This document shows, in pieces, positions 25,301 through 35,716 of a stretch of DNA of 64,000 bases (position 1 is its first letter; the number at the start of each line of letters is the position of its first letter). The translations under genes were made by a program, and so were the position numbers. The stretch is from Janthinobacterium sp. PC23-8 (GTDB lineage: Bacteria; Pseudomonadota; Gammaproteobacteria; Burkholderiales; Burkholderiaceae_D), in the NCBI RefSeq assembly GCF_002250505.1, contig NZ_NJGY01000002.1, positions 364,839-428,838 of the forward strand. The letters run 5' to 3'. Under the pieces are notes generated by a model. It was not told the DNA's origin. It did not search any database and was given only the letters and a program-made list of their open reading frames with translations.

Positions 25301-27296
25301 GGCTGTTCAGCAATTTAGTGTAAGCGTTTTCGGTACGGACCACTTCTTCCGCCGAAATATAGTAATCGCGCTTGTAGTTAAAGGTGTGGACGATGATGGT
25401 GATCAGCATCACCAGGAAGCCGAGACCGGCGACCAGCCACATTTGCCAGATCAGGCCGAAACCGACCACGGCGGCCAGTGCCGAGATCACGAAACCGGCC
25501 CAGGTGTTTTTCGGCATGTGGATCTTCGTGAAGCCCGAGGTCGGACGCTCGTAGCCATGTTTCTTCATGTCGGTCCAGGCATCGAGTTCATGCACTTGCG
25601 GCGTGAAGGCGAAGTTGTAGTCTGGCGGTGGCGACGAGGTCGACCATTCCAGCGTACGGCCACCCCATGGGTCGCCGGTGAAGTCGCGCAAGGCGGCGCG
25701 GTTGCGGAAGCTGACGTAGAACTGGATCACCAGGCAGGCGATGCCCAGTGCGATCGAGACGGCGCCGAACCAGGCGATGATGGTCCACACTTGCAGCGAT
25801 GGATCTTCAAAGTGGTTGAGACGACGCGTCACGCCCATCAGGCCCAGCACATACAGCGGCATGAAGGCCAGGTAGAAACCGACGAACCAGAACCAGAACG
25901 AGCATTTGCCCCAGAAGGTGTCGAGCTTGTAGCCGAAGGCTTTCGGGAACCAGTAGTTGATTGCGGCAAACACGCCGAACACCACGCCGCCGATGATGAC
26001 GTTATGGAAGTGGGCAATCAGGAACAGGCTGTTGTGCAGCACGAAGTCGGCCGGTGGTACGGCCAGCAAGACGCCGGTCATGCCGCCGATGGTAAAGGTG
26101 ACCATGAAGCCCACGGTCCACAGCATCGGCAACTCGAAGCGGATACGCCCGCGGTACATGGTAAAGAGCCAGTTGAAGATCTTCGCGCCGGTCGGGATCG
26201 AGATGATCATCGTCGTGATGCCGAAGAAGGAGTTGACGCTGGCGCCCGAACCCATCGTGAAGAAGTGGTGCAGCCATACCAGGTAGGACAGGATCATGAT
26301 GACGCAGGTGGCGTAGACCATCGACGCATAGCCGAACAAACGCTTCGAGCAGAAGGTTGCGACGACTTCGGAGAAGACGCCAAAGATCGGCAGCACCAGG
26401 ATGTAGACCTCGGGATGGCCCCAGATCCAGATCAGGTTGACGTACATCATGGCGTTGCCGCCCAGTTCAGTGGTGAAGAAGTTGAAGCCGGCCATGCGGT
26501 CCAGGCCCAGCATGGCCAGCACGGCCGTCAGCACCGGGAAAGCGGCAACGATCAGGATGTTGGTGCACAGCGCGGTCCACGTAAAAATCGGCATGCGCAT
26601 CCAGGTCATGCCTGGCGCGCGCATCTTGACGATGGTGGCGATCAGGTTGACGCCGGACAGCAAGGTGCCGACCCCGGCAATCTGCAAGGACCAGATGTAA
26701 TAGTCTACCCCCACGTCCGGACTGCCGGCGATGCCCGACAGCGGCGGATACGCGAGCCAGCCGGTACGGGCGAACTCGCCGACGAACAGCGAAGCCATCA
26801 CGAGCACGGCGCCCATGGTGGTCATCCAGAAGCTGAAGTTGTTGAGGAAAGGGAACGCCACGTCGCGCGCGCCGATTTGCAGCGGCACCACGTAGTTCAT
26901 CAGGCCCGTCACGAAGGGCATCGCGACGAAGAAGATCATGATCACGCCGTGGGCGGTGAAGACCTGGTCGTAGTGGTGCGGCGGCAGGAAGCCGGCGTTG
27001 TCGCCAAAGGCGATCGCCTGCTGGGTGCGCATCATCAGCGCGTCGGCAAAGCCGCGCAGCAGCATGATGATACCGAGGATCATGTACATGATACCGATTT
27101 TTTTATGGTCGATACTGGTGATCCAGTCGCGCCACAGGGTGCCCCAGACGCGGAAATACGTCAGCGCCGCAACCAGTGCGATGCCGCCCAGGCCAACCAT
27201 TGCAAAGGTCGCCAGCAGGATAGGTTCGTGAAATGGAATTGCATCCCAAGTCAGACGGCCGAATATAAGCTTCGTCAGATCAATATGGTCTAGCAT
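25293..27296 (-). CDS. cyoB: Cytochrome o ubiquinol oxidase subunit I
   Basis: A 667-residue heme-copper oxidase catalytic subunit that oxidises ubiquinol and reduces oxygen to water while pumping protons. It has the full set of ligands: the low-spin heme His in FTAHGVIM, the CuB/Tyr site in [12 protein letters not shown], the HH pair in LVWLHHFF and the heme His pair in [30 protein letters not shown] near residue 100 is typical of the quinol-oxidising group. There are about 15 transmembrane segments. Ninety bases separate it from cyoA. Confidence 0.97.
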   Translation of the reverse strand: MLDHIDLTKLIFGRLTWDAIPFHEPILLATFAMVGLGGIALVAALTYFRVWGTLWRDWITSIDHKKIGIMYMILGIIMLLRGFADALMMRTQQAIAFGDNAGFLPPHHYDQVFTAHGVIMIFFVAMPFVTGLMNYVVPLQIGARDVAFPFLNNFSFWMTTMGAVLVMASLFVGEFARTGWLAYPPLSGIAGSPDVGVDYYIWSLQIAGVGTLLSGVNLIATIVKMRAPGMTWMRMPIFTWTALCTNILIVAAFPVLTAVLAMLGLDRMAGFNFFTTELGGNAMMYVNLIWIWGHPEVYILVLPIFGVFSEVVATFCSKRLFGYASMVYATCVIMILSYLVWLHHFFTMGSGASVNSFFGITTMIISIPTGAKIFNWLFTMYRGRIRFELPMLWTVGFMVTFTIGGMTGVLLAVPPADFVLHNSLFLIAHFHNVIIGGVVFGVFAAINYWFPKAFGYKLDTFWGKCSFWFWFVGFYLAFMPLYVLGLMGVTRRLNHFEDPSLQVWTIIAWFGAVSIALGIACLVIQFYVSFRNRAALRDFTGDPWGGRTLEWSTSSPPPDYNFAFTPQVHELDAWTDMKKHGYERPTSGFTKIHMPKNTWAGFVISALAAVVGFGLIWQMWLVAGLGFLVMLITIIVHTFNYKRDYYISAEEVVRTENAYTKLLNSHV

Positions 27297-27385
27297 TGTT
27301 ACTCTCAGAGAAAAAAGGGAGGCGCCAGGCGAACGGCGCCAGTATCTGCCGCGCTGAACGACGCGCGGCGGGATTCATGCAGTTG

Positions 27386-28369
27386 TTACTTGGCTTGAAC
27401 GCCCTTTTCAACCACCGCATTGCTGGCCACTACTGCCGTGGCAGGCGCTACCGGGCTTTCTGCCAATGCCACTTTGTATGGCTGCACCGGCGTCACGCAC
27501 AGCGCGTCGGAAACGATGGTGCGATTCAGGATGGCCTTGTACAGATCGACCGGCACGTTGCTGTAGCGGCGCACGGGATCGCGCTCGCTCGGCTGGGCAA
27601 GGGTCAGGTAGTCATCGCGGTTCAGCGCGCCGCCGCCGGCACGGGTGGTCGCCACCCATTTGTCGAAGTCCGCATCATTGACGCCATGGAACTTGAAGCG
27701 CATGCCCGAAAAGCCCGCGCCGCTGTAGTTGGCCGAGAAACCATCGTAGACGCCCGGCTTGTTCATTACAGCGTTGAGCTTGGTCTCCATGCCCGGCATG
27801 GCGTAGATCTGACCTGCCAGTGCCGGAACGAAGAACGAGTTCATCACCGACTGCGCGGTAATCTTGAAGCGGATCGGACGGTCGACCGGCGCATACACTT
27901 CATTGACCGAGGCGATGCCCAGCTCCGGATAGATGAACAGCCATTTCCAGTCCAGCGCCACCACTTCGACGATCATCGGCTTGGTGCTTTCTGGAATCGG
28001 ACGGTTGGCGTCGATGCGGCTCAATGGACGATACGGGTCCAGCGTGTGGGTGCTGATCCAGGTCAGGAGGCCGAGCACGATGATGATCAGGAGCGGCGCG
28101 CCCCAGATGATCAGTTCCAGGCGCGTCGAATGGTCCCAGTCCGGCTCATACTTGGCCGCGGTGTTGTTTTTTCTGTAGCGCCAGGCGAACAGCAGGGTGA
28201 GAGCGATTACCGGAACGATAATCAGCAGCATCAGCAGAGTGGAAATGACAATCAGATTGCCTTGCTGGACTGCGATATCACCGGACGGATTGAGTACCAC
28301 CGTATTGCATCCTGCCAATAAGGTAAGAGGTAACAGCGCCAGTCCGTGACGAACTTTGAGTGAAAACAT
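27386..28369 (-). CDS. cyoA: Cytochrome o ubiquinol oxidase subunit II
   Basis: A 327-residue lipoprotein subunit: signal LLAGC with lipidated Cys21, two transmembrane segments (about 40-62 and 84-106) and a periplasmic cupredoxin-fold domain (VVALDWKWLFIYPE). It lacks the CuA Cys/His set, as expected for a quinol oxidase. The chosen ATG 28369 leaves a proper lipoprotein signal; an earlier in-frame start (28450) does not. It is the first gene of the cyoABCD-surf1-regBA run. Confidence 0.95.
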   Translation of the reverse strand: MFSLKVRHGLALLPLTLLAGCNTVVLNPSGDIAVQQGNLIVISTLLMLLIIVPVIALTLLFAWRYRKNNTAAKYEPDWDHSTRLELIIWGAPLLIIIVLGLLTWISTHTLDPYRPLSRIDANRPIPESTKPMIVEVVALDWKWLFIYPELGIASVNEVYAPVDRPIRFKITAQSVMNSFFVPALAGQIYAMPGMETKLNAVMNKPGVYDGFSANYSGAGFSGMRFKFHGVNDADFDKWVATTRAGGGALNRDDYLTLAQPSERDPVRRYSNVPVDLYKAILNRTIVSDALCVTPVQPYKVALAESPVAPATAVVASNAVVEKGVQAK

Positions 28370-28585
28370 ACAGGAAAGTCCAGTACAGGGGATAAAGATA
28401 TGGTACTTTATTCTTACTGGAGCACAATGGCAATTGGACGTTTTGTCCACCCCTTGGGCCCGGACTTCATTCAGTAGTAAAGGACTTGTCCTACAGCTAC
28501 TGTCTGAATGGTCCTACTTCAGGTTTGAGACGCCTGGGGTAAGTTATACGTGTTGTCGAACTCGAAACTATGAAAGAGGCTCATC
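28370..28585. promoter_or_regulatory. Divergent cyoA / MFS promoter region
   Basis: 216 bases between two divergent genes, AT-rich compared with the coding parts, so it must carry both promoters. I cannot place a convincing -35/-10 pair or an FNR/ANR box. A purine-rich gaaagaggc precedes the MFS start. Confidence 0.45.
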
Positions 28586-29932
28586 ATGTCCAGCACGCGC
28601 ATACATAGCGGAGACGTACCCGCTGATTTTTCCCCCCACTCCCTGCGCGACGCACGCGGCGCCGGCACGGTCGAATCCCATATCGACCCCGGTGAGATCG
28701 CCGTCGGCGTGATCATCGGCCGCGCTTCCGAATATTTTGACTTTTTTGTCTACGCCATTGCCTCGGTACTGGTGTTCCCGCAGGTCTTCTTCCCGTTCGA
28801 AGAGCGCCTGGAGGGCACCTTGTACGCGTTCCTGATTTTCTCCTTTGCCTTTATCGCCCGTCCTTTCGGTACGGTGATCTTCATGGAAATCCAGCGCCGG
28901 CTCGGACGCAGCGCCAAGCTGACCATGGCCCTGTTCCTGCTCGGCGTCTCCACCGCCGGCATCGCGTTCCTGCCGACCTACGCGCACCTGGGCTTTGCCG
29001 CCATCATCTGGCTGGCCGTGCTGCGCGTCGGCCAGGGTGTCGCGCTTGGCGGCTCATGGGACGGCCTGCCGTCGCTGCTGGCCCTGAACGCGCCCGAAAA
29101 CAAGCGCGGCTGGTACGCCATGCTGGGCCAGTTGGGCGCCCCGCTCGGTTTCCTGATCGCCGGCGGCCTGTTCTGGTTCATGCTGACCAACCTGACGAGC
29201 GAAGAATTCCTCGACTGGGGCTGGCGTTATCCCTTCTATGTGGCCTTCGCCATCAACGTCGTCGCCCTGTTTGCCCGCCTGCGCCTGGTCTCGACCAATG
29301 AATACGCCAAGCTGCTCGACGAGCGCGAACTGCAACCGGTGAGCGTGTTCGAAATGAGCCGCGGCCAGGGCCGCAACGTGATGATCGGCGCGCTCGCCGC
29401 GCTGGCCAGCTACGCACTGTTCCACCTGGTGACGGTGTTCCCGCTGTCGTGGGTGTCGGTGTACCAGACCCGCGCCGCCTCGGACTTCCTGCAGGTGCAG
29501 ATGGTCGGCGCCGTGCTGGCCGCCATCGGCATCGTGCTGTCGGGCCTGCTGGCCGACCGCTTCGGCCGCCGCACCACGCTGGGCACGCTGGCCGTGCTGA
29601 TCGCCATCTTCAGCGCCTTTATTCCCAGCCTGATGGGTGGCGGCAATACTGGCCAGGACGCCTTCATCCTGGTCGGCTTCAGCCTGCTGGGCCTGTCGTA
29701 CGGCCAGGCCGCCGGTGCCGTGACAGCCAACTTCCCTGCCCGCTTCCGCTATACCGGCGCGGCCCTGACGTCGGATCTGGCGTGGCTAGTCGGCGCCGGC
29801 TTCGCCCCGCTGGTGGCGCTGGGACTGTCGGCCAACTTCGGCCTGGCCTATGTCAGCTTTTACCTGCTGTCGGGCGCGGTCGCCTCGCTGGCGGCGCTGA
29901 GCCTGAATCGCGCGCTGGAGATCCGCAACTAG
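28586..29932 (+). CDS. MFS transporter, MHS-like
   Basis: A 448-residue membrane transporter with 12 probable segments. SEYFDFFVYAIASVLVFPQVFFP and FAFIARPFGTVIFMEIQRRLGRS resemble the metabolite:H+ symporter (MHS) group, although the usual GDRxGRK loop is changed to EIQRRLGRS. The second half has LSGLLADRFGRR. The substrate is unknown (MHS members carry organic acids, proline/betaine or shikimate). It is divergent from cyoA, so expression may be tied to respiratory state. A strong terminator follows. Confidence 0.85.
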   Translation: MSSTRIHSGDVPADFSPHSLRDARGAGTVESHIDPGEIAVGVIIGRASEYFDFFVYAIASVLVFPQVFFPFEERLEGTLYAFLIFSFAFIARPFGTVIFMEIQRRLGRSAKLTMALFLLGVSTAGIAFLPTYAHLGFAAIIWLAVLRVGQGVALGGSWDGLPSLLALNAPENKRGWYAMLGQLGAPLGFLIAGGLFWFMLTNLTSEEFLDWGWRYPFYVAFAINVVALFARLRLVSTNEYAKLLDERELQPVSVFEMSRGQGRNVMIGALAALASYALFHLVTVFPLSWVSVYQTRAASDFLQVQMVGAVLAAIGIVLSGLLADRFGRRTTLGTLAVLIAIFSAFIPSLMGGGNTGQDAFILVGFSLLGLSYGQAAGAVTANFPARFRYTGAALTSDLAWLVGAGFAPLVALGLSANFGLAYVSFYLLSGAVASLAALSLNRALEIRN

Positions 29933-29951
29933 GCTTTATTGAGTGGCAGAC

Positions 29952-29983
29952 AAAAACGGGACCCGGTCGGGTCCCGTTTTTTT
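29952..29983 (+). terminator. Rho-independent terminator after MFS gene
   Basis: aaaaacgggaccc and gggtcccgttttttt form an 8-12 bp stem around a short loop, followed by a run of seven T residues, 19 bases after the stop. Confidence 0.93.
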
Positions 29984-30142
29984 ATTGCCTGTTGATTCCT
30001 CGTCTTTTTGACCGCGACACACGCGTGCGCCACTGCAGCGTCCGTACCGCCTGCTATGCTATCGCCTGCCGCACGATTGCGCTTCAGAAATATTGCTTTT
30101 CATTTAAAATTATTTACCCCTGATTATTCTTCCACGGACCCG

Positions 30143-33100
30143 ATGAATACCAAGACTCCGATCGACACTTTCAGTTTCCGCCGCATCCTCGCGCGCAACG
30201 TGACCCTGCCGCTGGTGGTCGGCGTGCTGACGGCGCTGGTGTTTGTCGGCCTCATCGCCTATCTGCTCAGTGCGCTGCGCTCGGTCGAGCATTCCGAACG
30301 GGTGATCGGCAACGCCAACGAGGTAATGAAGCTGTCGGTCGACCTGGAAACGGGCATGCGCGGCTATCTGCTGACGGGCGACGAAACCTTCCTGGCGCCC
30401 TATAAATCGGGGAAGGCCAAGATCGCGGTGGAAATGACCACTTTGCTGGGCCTGGTGGCCGACAGCCCGATCCAGGAAGACCGTTTGCGCCGCATCGGCG
30501 CGCTGCAAAACCAGTGGACGCAGTATGCCGAAACGATCATCGACCAGCGCCGCAATAACCAGGAATACCTGGCGCGCGTGCGCCAGGGCGAGGGCAAGCT
30601 GGAATTCGATGAAATCCGCCGCGAATTTCTCGCCTTTCTGGGCATGGAGCAGCGCTTGCGCCAGGAGCGCGGCGACTCGGCCGAGGCGCGCACCGTGATG
30701 GCGGTGGTGGTGTTCCTGGTGCTGAGCCTGGGCTTGTCGGGCCTGCTGGCCTTGCTGGGCCGGCGTGAACTGATGCGCTTGTCCGATATTTATAATGAGG
30801 CGCTCGAGCAGCGCGGCAAGGATAACGAGGTGCTGCAGGAACAGGCCTGGCTGCGCACGGGCCAGACCGAACTGGCCGCCTACACGAGTGGCCAGCTGGC
30901 CCTGCCCCAGCTGGGCCGCCAGGTGCTGGACTTTTTGGCCAACCGGCTTGACGTGGCGGTGGCGACCATCTACGTGACCGAAGAAGACGCTAGCCTGCGC
31001 CGCACGGCCGTGTACGGTTTCAGCGACCAGCATATCCAGGACAAGCAGGTCTTCAAGCCTGGCGAAGGCCTGGTCGGCGAGACGGCGCGCGAGAAAAAAC
31101 TCAAGCATTTGAAGCAAGTGCCCCACAATTACCTGATGGTCAGTTCCAGCCTGGGCCACGGCGCGCCGCTGGAACTGGTCTTGATGCCAGTAAACAACGA
31201 AGGCGCCGTCAATGGCGTGATCGAACTGGGCTTTACGCGGCCCGTGGTCCAGCGCGAGCTCGAACTGCTGCGCCTGATCGCTTCCAACGTCGGTACTTCG
31301 CTGGAAGCGGCGCTGTATCGCCAGCGCCTGCAAAACGTGCTGGAAGAAACCCAGCAATTGAACGAAGAGCTGGAAGTGCAGCAGGAAGAGCTGCGCACGG
31401 CCAATGAAGAGCTGGGCGAGCAGTCGCGCGTGCTGGAACAATCGCAGTCGCACCTGGAACAGCAGAAAGCGGCGCTGGAGCAATCGAACGAACAGCTGGC
31501 CATGCAGGCGCTGGCGCTGGACCAGAAAAACGTGGCCATCGGCCAGGCGCACGACCAGTTGGAAGCGCGCGCAGCAGAGCTGCAGCGCGCCAGCCGCTAC
31601 AAGTCGGAATTTTTGGCCAATATGTCGCACGAGCTGCGCACGCCGCTGAATAGCTCGCTGATCCTGTCCAAGTTACTGGCCGACAATAGCGACGGCAATC
31701 TGACGCCGGAGCAAGTGACGTTTGCGCAAACCATTTATTCGGCCGGCAATGACCTCTTGACCCTGATCAACGACATCCTCGACATTTCGAAGGTCGAGGC
31801 TGGCAAGCTGGACCTGACGCCGGAAGCCATCCCCTTCAGCGAACTGCTGAGCAGCCTGCGCATGCTGTTCGGCGCGCAAGCGCAGCAAAAAAAACTCGAC
31901 TTTTCCGTGTCGGTGGCGCCGGACGCGCCGCCCTCGTTTGTCAGCGACCGCCAGCGCCTGGAACAGATCCTGCGCAATCTGCTGTCGAACGCCATCAAAT
32001 TTACCGATACGGGCACCGTTTCGGTGCAGGTGATGGCGGACGCGGCCGGCCATGTCCGCTTCCAGGTCCAGGACAGCGGCATCGGCATCGCCGACGACCA
32101 GCAGCAAAAAGTGTTCGATGCCTTCCACCAGGCCGATGGCACCACCAGCCGCCGCTATGGCGGCACGGGCCTGGGCCTGTCGATTTCGCGCGACCTGGCG
32201 ACCTTGCTGGGCGGCACCATCGAACTGAGCAGCACACCCGGCCATGGCAGCACCTTTACGCTGGTGCTGCCGATGGCCTGGCAGGAACGCGCCGTGCCGC
32301 AAGAGCAGGCGCTGGCGCCTGTCAGGGCCGCGCCGCCTGCGCATATCCGTACCAGCTCGGCCGCCATCGCGCCGCTGGCGGCGCCGAAACCGGTGCCGGT
32401 CGCCACCTTCAAGGACGACCGCGAAAGCGTGCCGGCCGCGCGCACCGGCGAGCGCTCGGTGCTGGTGATCGAGGACGAACCGGCGTTTGCCGGTATCCTG
32501 TTCGATCTCGCGCATGAAATGCATTACAAGTGCCTGGTCGCACACGGCGCCGAGGAAGGCTTGCGCCTGGCGGCCGAATTCCTGCCCGACGCCATCCTGC
32601 TCGACATCGGCCTGCCCGACCGTCCGGGCCTGCTGGTGCTGCAAAAGCTCAAGGAAAACCCGCTGACCCGCCATATCCCCGTGCATATCGTCTCGGGCAA
32701 TGACCAGGTGCAGGCGGCCATGCAGCTCGGCGCCATCGGCTACGCCACCAAGCCGCGCACGCGCGAGCAGCTCAAGGACGTGTTCCTCAAGCTCGAATCG
32801 AAGTTTACGCAAAAGATGAAACGCATCCTGCTGGTCGAGGACGATGAACGCCAGCGCGAAAGCGTGGTGCACCTGATCAGCGACGACGATGTGGAAATCA
32901 CTGCCGTGGCGCTGGGTGAAGAAGCGCTGGCCTTGCTGAAAACGCAGATTTTCGACTGCATGATCATCGACCTGAAGCTGCCCGATATCCAGGGCAACGA
33001 ATTGCTGGAACGCATGGAGCATGAAGAGCTGTGCTCGTTCCCGCCCGTCATCGTCTATACCGGCCGCAACCTGAGCCGCGAGGAAGAAGCGGACCTGATG

Positions 33101-33634
33101 AAGTATTCGCGCTCGATCATCATCAAGGGCGCCCGTTCGCCCGAACGCCTGCTCGACGAAGTGACCTTGTTCCTGCACAAAGTGGAGTCGGAACTGTCGA
33201 CCGAGCGCCAGGGCATGCTGCAGCAGGTGCGCAGCCGCGAACGCGTGTTTGAAGGACGCAAGATCCTGCTGGTTGACGACGATGTGCGCAATATCTTCGC
33301 CCTGACCAATGCGCTGGAGCAAAAAGGCGTGGTGGTGGAAATCGGCCGCAACGGCTTTGAAGCGATCAGCAAGCTCAACAGCGTCAACGATATCGACCTG
33401 GTGCTGATGGATGTCATGATGCCGGGCATGGACGGCCTGGAAGCGACGCGCCAGATCCGCGCCGACGGCCGCTACAACAAGCTGCCGATCATCGCCATTA
33501 CCGCCAAGGCCATGAAGAATGACCAGGAAGAATGCCTGCAGGCCGGCGCCTCCGATTACCTGGCCAAGCCGATCGACCTGGACCGATTGTACTCGCTGCT
33601 GCGCGTCTGGATGCCGAAGATGGAACGCATCTGA
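30143..33634 (+). CDS. Hybrid sensor histidine kinase (CHASE3-GAF-HisKA-HATPase-REC-REC-REC)
   Basis: A 1163-residue membrane kinase. Order: N-terminal transmembrane segment (about 19-41), CHASE3 sensor (about 45-175; ETGMRGYLLTGDETFL), second transmembrane segment, GAF domain (about 245-395), long coiled coil (395-490), HisKA with H496 (HELRTPLN), HATPase, then three receivers with probable phospho-Asp D821, D943 and D1090. Receiver 1 lacks the usual MPxMDG (IGLPDRPG) and receiver 2 has KLPDIQG with an unusual end (IKGARSPERL), so they may be degenerate. The start ATG 30143 is chosen by position of the membrane segment. It overlaps cheR (TGATG). Confidence 0.92.
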   Translation: MNTKTPIDTFSFRRILARNVTLPLVVGVLTALVFVGLIAYLLSALRSVEHSERVIGNANEVMKLSVDLETGMRGYLLTGDETFLAPYKSGKAKIAVEMTTLLGLVADSPIQEDRLRRIGALQNQWTQYAETIIDQRRNNQEYLARVRQGEGKLEFDEIRREFLAFLGMEQRLRQERGDSAEARTVMAVVVFLVLSLGLSGLLALLGRRELMRLSDIYNEALEQRGKDNEVLQEQAWLRTGQTELAAYTSGQLALPQLGRQVLDFLANRLDVAVATIYVTEEDASLRRTAVYGFSDQHIQDKQVFKPGEGLVGETAREKKLKHLKQVPHNYLMVSSSLGHGAPLELVLMPVNNEGAVNGVIELGFTRPVVQRELELLRLIASNVGTSLEAALYRQRLQNVLEETQQLNEELEVQQEELRTANEELGEQSRVLEQSQSHLEQQKAALEQSNEQLAMQALALDQKNVAIGQAHDQLEARAAELQRASRYKSEFLANMSHELRTPLNSSLILSKLLADNSDGNLTPEQVTFAQTIYSAGNDLLTLINDILDISKVEAGKLDLTPEAIPFSELLSSLRMLFGAQAQQKKLDFSVSVAPDAPPSFVSDRQRLEQILRNLLSNAIKFTDTGTVSVQVMADAAGHVRFQVQDSGIGIADDQQQKVFDAFHQADGTTSRRYGGTGLGLSISRDLATLLGGTIELSSTPGHGSTFTLVLPMAWQERAVPQEQALAPVRAAPPAHIRTSSAAIAPLAAPKPVPVATFKDDRESVPAARTGERSVLVIEDEPAFAGILFDLAHEMHYKCLVAHGAEEGLRLAAEFLPDAILLDIGLPDRPGLLVLQKLKENPLTRHIPVHIVSGNDQVQAAMQLGAIGYATKPRTREQLKDVFLKLESKFTQKMKRILLVEDDERQRESVVHLISDDDVEITAVALGEEALALLKTQIFDCMIIDLKLPDIQGNELLERMEHEELCSFPPVIVYTGRNLSREEEADLMKYSRSIIIKGARSPERLLDEVTLFLHKVESELSTERQGMLQQVRSRERVFEGRKILLVDDDVRNIFALTNALEQKGVVVEIGRNGFEAISKLNSVNDIDLVLMDVMMPGMDGLEATRQIRADGRYNKLPIIAITAKAMKNDQEECLQAGASDYLAKPIDLDRLYSLLRVWMPKMERI

Positions 33635-34536
33635 TGCTGGTCGATTACACGGAGGTGCAACTGCAAGCGCTGATGGAGGCCATCTACCAGCGCTACAGCT
33701 ATGATTTCCGTGATTATTCCGCGCCCTCGCAGCGGCGCCGCCTGAACCATGCGCTGGCGCGCCTGCATTGCGCCAGCCTGGAAGAACTGCAACGCAAGGT
33801 ACTGAAAGACCCTGGCGCCTTCGGGCAGCTGCTGCAGACGCTGACGGTGCCGGTTACCGCCATGTTCCGCGATCCGGGGTTTTTCCTGGCCCTGCGCGAG
33901 CAGGTGGTGCCGGTGCTGAAAACCTATCCGTCGCCAAAAATCTGGGTGGCCGGCTGCTGTACCGGCGAAGAAGCGCTGTCGCTGGCCATTATCCTGCACG
34001 AGGAAGGCATGCTCGAACGCAGCCTGATCTACGCCACCGATATCAATCCGGTGGTGCTGGACAAGGCCCGCCTCGGCGTTTATCCCCTGCCCCCCATGGC
34101 CGGCTACGGCGCCAATTACACGGCGGCCGGTGGCCTGGGCAAGCTCGACGAGTACTATACGGTGGAACATGGCACGGCGCGTTTCGACAAGCGCTTGCTC
34201 GATCGCATCAATTTTGCCGACCACAGCCTCGCAACCGACAGCGTGTTTGCGGAAACGCAGTTGATTTGCTGCCGTAATGTGCTGATCTATTTTAATAAAG
34301 CCCTGCAGGACCGCGCGCTGGGCTTGTTCCATGAATCGCTGTGCCACCGGGGTTTTCTCGGTCTGGGCAGCAAGGAAAGCACGAATTTCAGCGCCTTTGC
34401 CAGCCACTTCGAAGCACAGCCCGGGCTGGACAAACTGTACCGCAAGCGCTTGTCCCTCGGCGCCCAGCGACATGAGACGCGGCACAAGCCGCGCCAGGGA
34501 GGCTTGGCAACACCAGGAAACAGCCATGATAAATGA
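33634..34536 (+). CDS. CheR-type protein-glutamate O-methyltransferase
   Basis: A 300-residue SAM-dependent methyltransferase of the CheR family. N-terminal helical domain (YSYDFRDYSAPSQRRRL; TVPVTAMFRDPGFF), SAM-binding WVAGCCTGEEALSLAI (canonical GCSTGEE), the YATDINPVVLDKAR segment and CCRNVLIYFNKALQ. It starts on the ATG that overlaps the upstream kinase stop. No CheB methylesterase, methyl-accepting receptor or CheA/CheW is nearby, so it probably modifies or couples to one of the neighbouring kinases; the true substrate is unknown. Confidence 0.92.
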   Translation: MLVDYTEVQLQALMEAIYQRYSYDFRDYSAPSQRRRLNHALARLHCASLEELQRKVLKDPGAFGQLLQTLTVPVTAMFRDPGFFLALREQVVPVLKTYPSPKIWVAGCCTGEEALSLAIILHEEGMLERSLIYATDINPVVLDKARLGVYPLPPMAGYGANYTAAGGLGKLDEYYTVEHGTARFDKRLLDRINFADHSLATDSVFAETQLICCRNVLIYFNKALQDRALGLFHESLCHRGFLGLGSKESTNFSAFASHFEAQPGLDKLYRKRLSLGAQRHETRHKPRQGGLATPGNSHDK

Positions 34537-35716
34537 CACACAGACCCGCACCAAACTGCTGATCGTCGACGACCTGCCGGAAAACCTGCGCGCGCTCAAC
34601 GCCCTGATACGCGAAAACGACCGCAGCGTCTACCAGGCGTCGTCGGGCGAAGAAGCACTGGCCTTGCTGCTCGAACACGACTTCGCGCTGGCCATCCTCG
34701 ACGTGCAGATGCCGGAAATGGACGGCTTCGAGCTGGCCCAGCTGATGCGCGGCACCGACAAGACGCGCCATATTCCCATCGTCTTCGTCACGGCGGCCGG
34801 CAAGGAAATGAATTTCTCGTTCCAGGGCTATGAAAGCGGCGCCGTCGACTTTTTGCACAAGCCGCTCGACATCAACGCCGTGCAAAGCAAGGTCAATGTA
34901 TTTGTCGCCCTGCACCAGCAGCGCGCCGAAACGCGGCGCCAGGTGCAGGCGCTGGAGCACAGCCGCCAGCAGCAGGACGCGCTGCTGCAGCAATTGCGCG
35001 CCACGCAAGCCGAGCTGCAGCGATCCTTGCGCATGCGCGACGAATTCATGTCGATGGTGGCGCATGAACTGCGTACGCCCCTCAACACCCTGTTCCTGGA
35101 GACCCAGATGCGCACCCTGAACCTGGAAAACGGCAACCTGGCCGCCTTTGCGCCCGATAAACTGCCGAAGATGGTGGCGCGCGACGCGCGCCAGATTCGC
35201 AGCATGGTGCGCCTGATCGACGATATGCTCGACGTGTCTCGCATCAGCAGCGGCAAGCTGTCGATCCGGCGCGAACCGGTCGACCTGGCCGCGCTGGTGC
35301 GGCGCGTGGCCGAAGATCTGGCGCCCTGCCCGGACCAGCTGCGGGTGCAGGTGCAGGCAGAGGCGCAGGTCGAAGGCTACTGGGATGGTTACCGGGTCGA
35401 GCAGATCGTCGTCAACCTGATCAGCAACGCGCTGCGCTACGGCGAAGGCAAGCCGGTCGACATCAGCCTGGCAAAGACGAAAAACAGCGCCGTGCTCGAA
35501 GTGCGCGACCATGGCATCGGCATCGGCCCCAAGGACCAGGAACGCATCTTCGACGCCTTCGAGCGTGTGGTCAACCAGGACAGTACCGGTGGCCTGGGCC
35601 TGGGGCTGTTCATCACCAAGCAGCTGGTCGACGCCCACGGCGGCGCCATCACCGTGCAAAGCCAGAGCGGCCATGGGGCGCTGTTCAGCGTGACGCTGCC
35701 GCTGGCGGGATCGTGA
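34526..35716 (+). CDS. Receiver-histidine kinase (REC-HisKA-HATPase)
   Basis: A 396-residue soluble kinase with an N-terminal receiver (D59 in LAILDVQMPEMDG; the usual T/K residues in FVTAAGKE and HKPLDI), a coiled-coil linker (about 130-165), HisKA with H180 (HELRTPLN) and HATPase with NALRYG, DHGIGIG and GGLGLGLF. No membrane segment. It overlaps CheR by 11 bases. Because both a receiver and a transmitter are present, it can relay phosphate from the upstream hybrid kinase or receive feedback. Confidence 0.93.
   Translation: MINDTQTRTKLLIVDDLPENLRALNALIRENDRSVYQASSGEEALALLLEHDFALAILDVQMPEMDGFELAQLMRGTDKTRHIPIVFVTAAGKEMNFSFQGYESGAVDFLHKPLDINAVQSKVNVFVALHQQRAETRRQVQALEHSRQQQDALLQQLRATQAELQRSLRMRDEFMSMVAHELRTPLNTLFLETQMRTLNLENGNLAAFAPDKLPKMVARDARQIRSMVRLIDDMLDVSRISSGKLSIRREPVDLAALVRRVAEDLAPCPDQLRVQVQAEAQVEGYWDGYRVEQIVVNLISNALRYGEGKPVDISLAKTKNSAVLEVRDHGIGIGPKDQERIFDAFERVVNQDSTGGLGLGLFITKQLVDAHGGAITVQSQSGHGALFSVTLPLAGS

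Noticed and set aside
25248-27293. 681-codon open frame on the plus strand opposite cyoB
   Set aside because: It is antisense to a clear heme-copper oxidase gene and its translation is low-complexity, rich in His, Arg and Asp. Long antisense frames are common in GC-rich genes.
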